A stretch of DNA of 64,000 nucleotides from Calvatia gigantea (taxonomy: Eukaryota; Basidiomycota; Agaricomycetes; Agaricales; Lycoperdaceae): the NCBI GenBank assembly GCA_025093985.1, contig JACAAK010000007.1, forward strand, positions 1,550,001-1,614,000, written 5' to 3'. A program made the position numbers and the translations under genes. Shown in pieces: positions 60,927-64,000 of this stretch. Each line of letters opens with the position of its first letter. The first letter of the stretch is position 1. The notes below the pieces were generated by a model. It was not told the origin of the DNA. It saw only the letters and a list, made by a program, of their open reading frames with translations, and searched no databases.

Positions 60927-62582
60927 TTACCCGTAAATGGATACTTTATCAACAGGGGGGTCATGATCACTAATACGAGCACTAAATGAGGGGGACCAGT
61001 TGTTAACATGAATGTATTCAAAGGCGGTCCCGCTGAAATTCTCAATACCAGGGGACACAAAAACGTGATCAAGCTGTTGTTAATTTTGGTTGACAACTTC
61101 ATCAAGCCCAGTCAGAAGTTCGTTAAGAGGTGTATAGGCCGAGCGTGTTTGCGTATATTCGTTAAAACCACCGGCAATAATGATCTTAGCTTCGGAGTCG
61201 TGGTCGAGAATAGATTTCACGAAGTCCTGGTAGTAGCATTAGTCCAATGAACAAACCGGAATCAGGTTCTTGACACAATACTTACCGTGACAACAGCGAC
61301 CTGCTGGTTGCGGTGGATCAATCGGGGAGTTGACGGGAGGCCTCGCATCACCCTGGGTTGAGGAGCTACCATCTTTGGAACTCAGGTGGACGTTAATAGT
61401 GTAAAGTGCCATTGTTGGTTTGCCAACCGGCGACGAGGGGCTTGCGCGTGGCTTCCCATGCAGAATTGGTGGGATTAATGCGACCAGGATTGAAACTATG
61501 AAAAGGAAACGGTAAGTACCAAAAGGGGGCCTATGTTTCAAGGAAACCTCACTTCAATTCCACCCCAGCGCCAACCTTGACGGCATCCAATGAGCCTCGC
61601 CTGGAACAAGCTGAAGCTTCTCAGGTCGATATCTAAGGTATTGTGTTAAGAGTCGCTTTGAAGGAAAGAGAACGCGACGTGCAAATAAACCGGACGAATG
61701 TTGCCACCTGGCACTCCGCCGTCTTGACCGTCAACAGGATCGATCTGAGTGAAGTTGCACCTCACACCACTGATACTTTCAATGGCGCCAATGAGAGCTG
61801 CGAGAGTGACATTGGCGACGACTGTTCCGTCGTCAGTTTCGCCCGAGTTGTCTTAGATTTCTTGGAGGAAGAGGAGGTCGGGCGTCTTCATGAGACCAAC
61901 GATGTGCGAAGCGATATTGGGTATGTGAGCTGAGGTAGGTCCCATATTTTCGACCTAGAGGTGTTTATGAGGTTGAGGTAACACAAGTAGTATGAGGGAG
62001 CTGACATTATAGTCTCCGAGAATCACCGTGCATGAATTGTCCTCCGAAGTGATGGTGGTTGGGGGAATTTCAGAACTTGGTCTCGAGACGACTTGAGGAG
62101 CAGTTAAAGGAAGCACGTAGAAGAACCCAAATTTGGTTTGGATGTCAACTTGCGCGGCAAGTGCAGCTTGTTGAAAAAACCAAACTTACTGATAAACGGC
62201 GGGGCCAGTTATATCGGTCAAACCAACATCGACAGCAGTCGTCGGGTTCTTGGTTCCATCAAGGGGAGAGCCTGGATTACCGTCCGGAATCCCGTCTGGG
62301 CCTATAATAGATAAGTACGCCATGAGGTATCCGGATTACCAAAAGAACTAACACACCAAAAGTTATTGAAATCCCTCCACGACCATTAATTCCAGTCACT
62401 GGCCTGTTACCCATAAACCCAAAACTCGCCAAAACTGGTTCTCAAAGTTCGTGGCGATAGGCTTGGGATTGGTGACAATTTGACCCTCCAAGCTTTCCCA
62501 GAAGTCACGGCCATATAAGTCAGGCTGCAGTTCAGCATCTATGGCCTCGACGAGGCTGACATTGTTTGGATTTGACAAGAAG
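60927..62582 (-). pseudogene. Endonuclease/exonuclease/phosphatase-family gene, broken
   Basis: C-terminal part of a fungal EEP-fold (Mg-dependent phosphodiesterase type) protein of the kind that is usually secreted. Readable segments on minus: FLSNPNNVSLVEAIDAELQP, DFWESLEGQIVTNPKPIA, TGINGRGGISITFG, GIPDGNPGSPLDGTKNPTTA, MKTPDLLFLQEIQDNSGETD, TRKPLVAGWQTNNG, INVHLSSKDGSSSTQGDARP, AKIIIAGGFNEYTQTRSAYT and QQLDHVFVSPGIENFSGTAF with SDHDP at the end. Breaks: frame changes around 62430, 61550 and 61400 and an in-frame TAA at about 61080 between VVNQN and QQLDH. The 5' exons are missing because the retroelement begins at 62583. Confidence 0.72.
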
Positions 62583-63454
62583 TGTTATGACTTCTTATTC
62601 TAGCATTATCCTTTACGGACCTATTTCCTTTCTTGTCCACTTCTTTATTTAATATCCATGTATGTACTATTAGTTTACCTTTCTCTTCTTCCCTCTTTAG
62701 TCTCTGGATTCACCATCATTCCCCCCCCTACCTGATATGGTGTTTATGTTTCCTTACTTGATTCCGTCCCTCTCTATATGGTGGATGTTCAACACATCCA
62801 CATATCCTTTGTCCATTATCTTTCTTCCGACTTATCTAGTATAAGTAGCCAGTTAGATACTCCTTGTAGTAGACAGTTTGAACTGGCTACCAGCCTCTTA
62901 TCTTCCACAATCCTCTTGCCTGAACTAAGACCTCGTCTAACAAGTGACTCGTCTTAATTCTTGACCGACTATATATAGAGACAAGTCCCTGAGTGGATCC
63001 CCTCTATATATAGATCTCCATGTTAACTCTATTGGGAGTAAGTCTGTATAGATGCCCTTTAGGGAAGACAACCTACAAGGTAAGTGTGCATGTAACATTA
63101 GTTCAAACTCCAATCTACAGTACTAGTTACTGCTATGTAACTAGGGATACCTCTACGGTTGCCTAGAATGTTGTGCCTGATTGTGGGCTAGGTTGTTCTC
63201 ATAAGCCTATTGGGGCTTTGACTCATTAGTTTATTGGGACTAGCCTATTGTGGCACTGCCTATTGAGGCTCAGTTGTTCATAGCCCTATTGTGGGCTCAA
63301 CTCAAACCTATTGTGGTTTTCATTATACTTTACAGATATTGGATGGCATTGCAGATTGCTGCAATCAACAGATGATAGCTATCTCTTGGTATTGCATATT
63401 GTTGCAATCAACAAGTTATTAGCACCCTAATACTAAGGAGAGTCACATACTACA
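62583..63454 (+). mobile_element. Putative 5' LTR of a retrotransposon
   Basis: Begins TGTTATGAC right where the EEP homology stops. It contains two identical CTATATATAG boxes (62969-62978 and 63004-63013), six degenerate CCTATTG-type repeats (63205-63320) and two related hairpins (63350-63415). The right end at ...TACTACA (63454) is a guess from the TG...CA rule. The second LTR lies outside the window, so this is inference from layout. Confidence 0.45.
63200..63320. repeat. Cluster of degenerate CCTATTGNGGCT repeats
   Basis: Copies at about 63207, 63230, 63246, 63260, 63282 and 63306, spaced 14-25 bp, each close to GCCTATTGTGGCT. They lie inside the putative LTR. Confidence 0.65.
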
Positions 63455-64000
63455 GGCGTGCGTGATTCACCTAGAACAAGTGGTTCAAGACGCCTCCCCA
63501 AGACAAGGGAAAAGGGAAGGATCTACCGCCACCCGAAAGACAAAGGAGGTATTATACACCAACAACTGGAGATACCCCAGCTCCACTACAAACACCAGCA
63601 AGGTCAAGAGATTAACTCCTGCACCAAGAACCACAAAGAACACACCCCATAAGAACATACGCACCCCCGGTTACTCAGTCTCAAGCAAGACAAGTAACTT
63701 TCCAAGAAGCAGTAACAGTCGTACCCCACCTACTCCCAGCTCTTACAGAATCCAGTCTATCTGATCTTGAAGATACCCCTACCCTGTCCACTCTCTCTGA
63801 ACCATCTCATCTTGAAGAACTTGGGTCAAATCAAATACTACCCGAGACACCACAACCAAATCAGTACAGTTTCTTACCCAAACCTGAACTTGACGATACA
63901 CCACCCGATTCTCCTAGTGAACCACCCACTCAATTCCCCTCACCCCCGTTCATCTTTACTCCAAGAGAAGGACATATCCTCAGGAATCCAGGACCATGAA
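63455..64000 (+). mobile_element. Retroelement leader and gag-like start, cut by right edge
   Basis: After the putative LTR the sequence becomes a Pro/Ser/Thr-rich coding-like tract. From 63616 one frame is open for 127 codons without an ATG: it includes APPVTQSQARQVTFQEAV, SLSDLEDTPTLSTLSEPS and PPDSPSEPPTQFPSPP, ending at TGA 63997-63999. Upstream, the same frame has TPPQDKGKGKDLPPPERQRR before a TAA at 63613. This would fit the start of a gag polyprotein of an LTR element with a nonsense mutation, but no protease, RT or integrase is visible to prove it. Confidence 0.4.

Noticed and set aside
63345..63420. Twin hairpin units as the start of a CRISPR array
   Set aside because: Only two diverged copies, eukaryotic context and no cas genes.

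Overview
The window is nuclear DNA from a filamentous basidiomycete, most likely an Agaricomycete. Genes are broken up by many short introns (mostly 46-65 nt, GT-AG). Core eukaryotic genes (V-ATPase subunit B, tubulin cofactor D, eS19, Tim9, Mps1) sit beside families typical of mushroom-forming fungi: DUF6533/DUF6534-like membrane proteins, F-box/LRR proteins, an Rax1-type RGS protein and secreted-type endonuclease/exonuclease/phosphatase proteins. The species cannot be named from the sequence alone. Intron coordinates are by eye.

Layout. 1-465 is the 5' part of a PP2C phosphatase gene cut by the left edge. 994-6257 is a repeat island: a terminal-inverted-repeat family containing a roughly 0.95-kb-armed imperfect palindrome, with no recognisable intact transposase. 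6258-8100 holds nothing I recognise. 8104-21664 is a conserved block: a MYND-like zinc-finger gene, BUD22 (minus), tubulin cofactor D, VMA2 and a TCP11/SOK1-type gene. BUD22 and cofactor D are divergent from a 214-bp spacer. 24202-38807 carries an amidohydrolase, an Rax1/RGS gene (minus), a PrxQ-type peroxiredoxin, a nitronate monooxygenase and the checkpoint kinase MPS1. 40872-54939 carries a 7-TM DUF6533-like gene (minus), a small three-exon membrane-protein gene on plus, two F-box genes, RPS19, TIM9, a DAHP synthase, a serine hydrolase and a metallo-beta-lactamase-fold hydrolase. 55672-60603 holds a polo-like kinase gene with destroyed catalytic motifs and a DUF6534-like gene. 60927-62582 is a decayed endonuclease/exonuclease/phosphatase gene, cut at 62583 by what looks like the start of an LTR retrotransposon that runs off the right edge.

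Functional picture. There is no obvious biosynthetic cluster; most genes are housekeeping. The most unusual points are the polo-like pseudokinase (HRD to HRT, DFG to HFE), the TIR/palindrome island, a GC-AG intron in VMA2, a 14-nt microexon in BUD22, a poly-glutamate tail on eS19, and apparent single-base frame breaks in three non-core genes while the core genes read cleanly. I found no convincing tRNA, rRNA or CRISPR.
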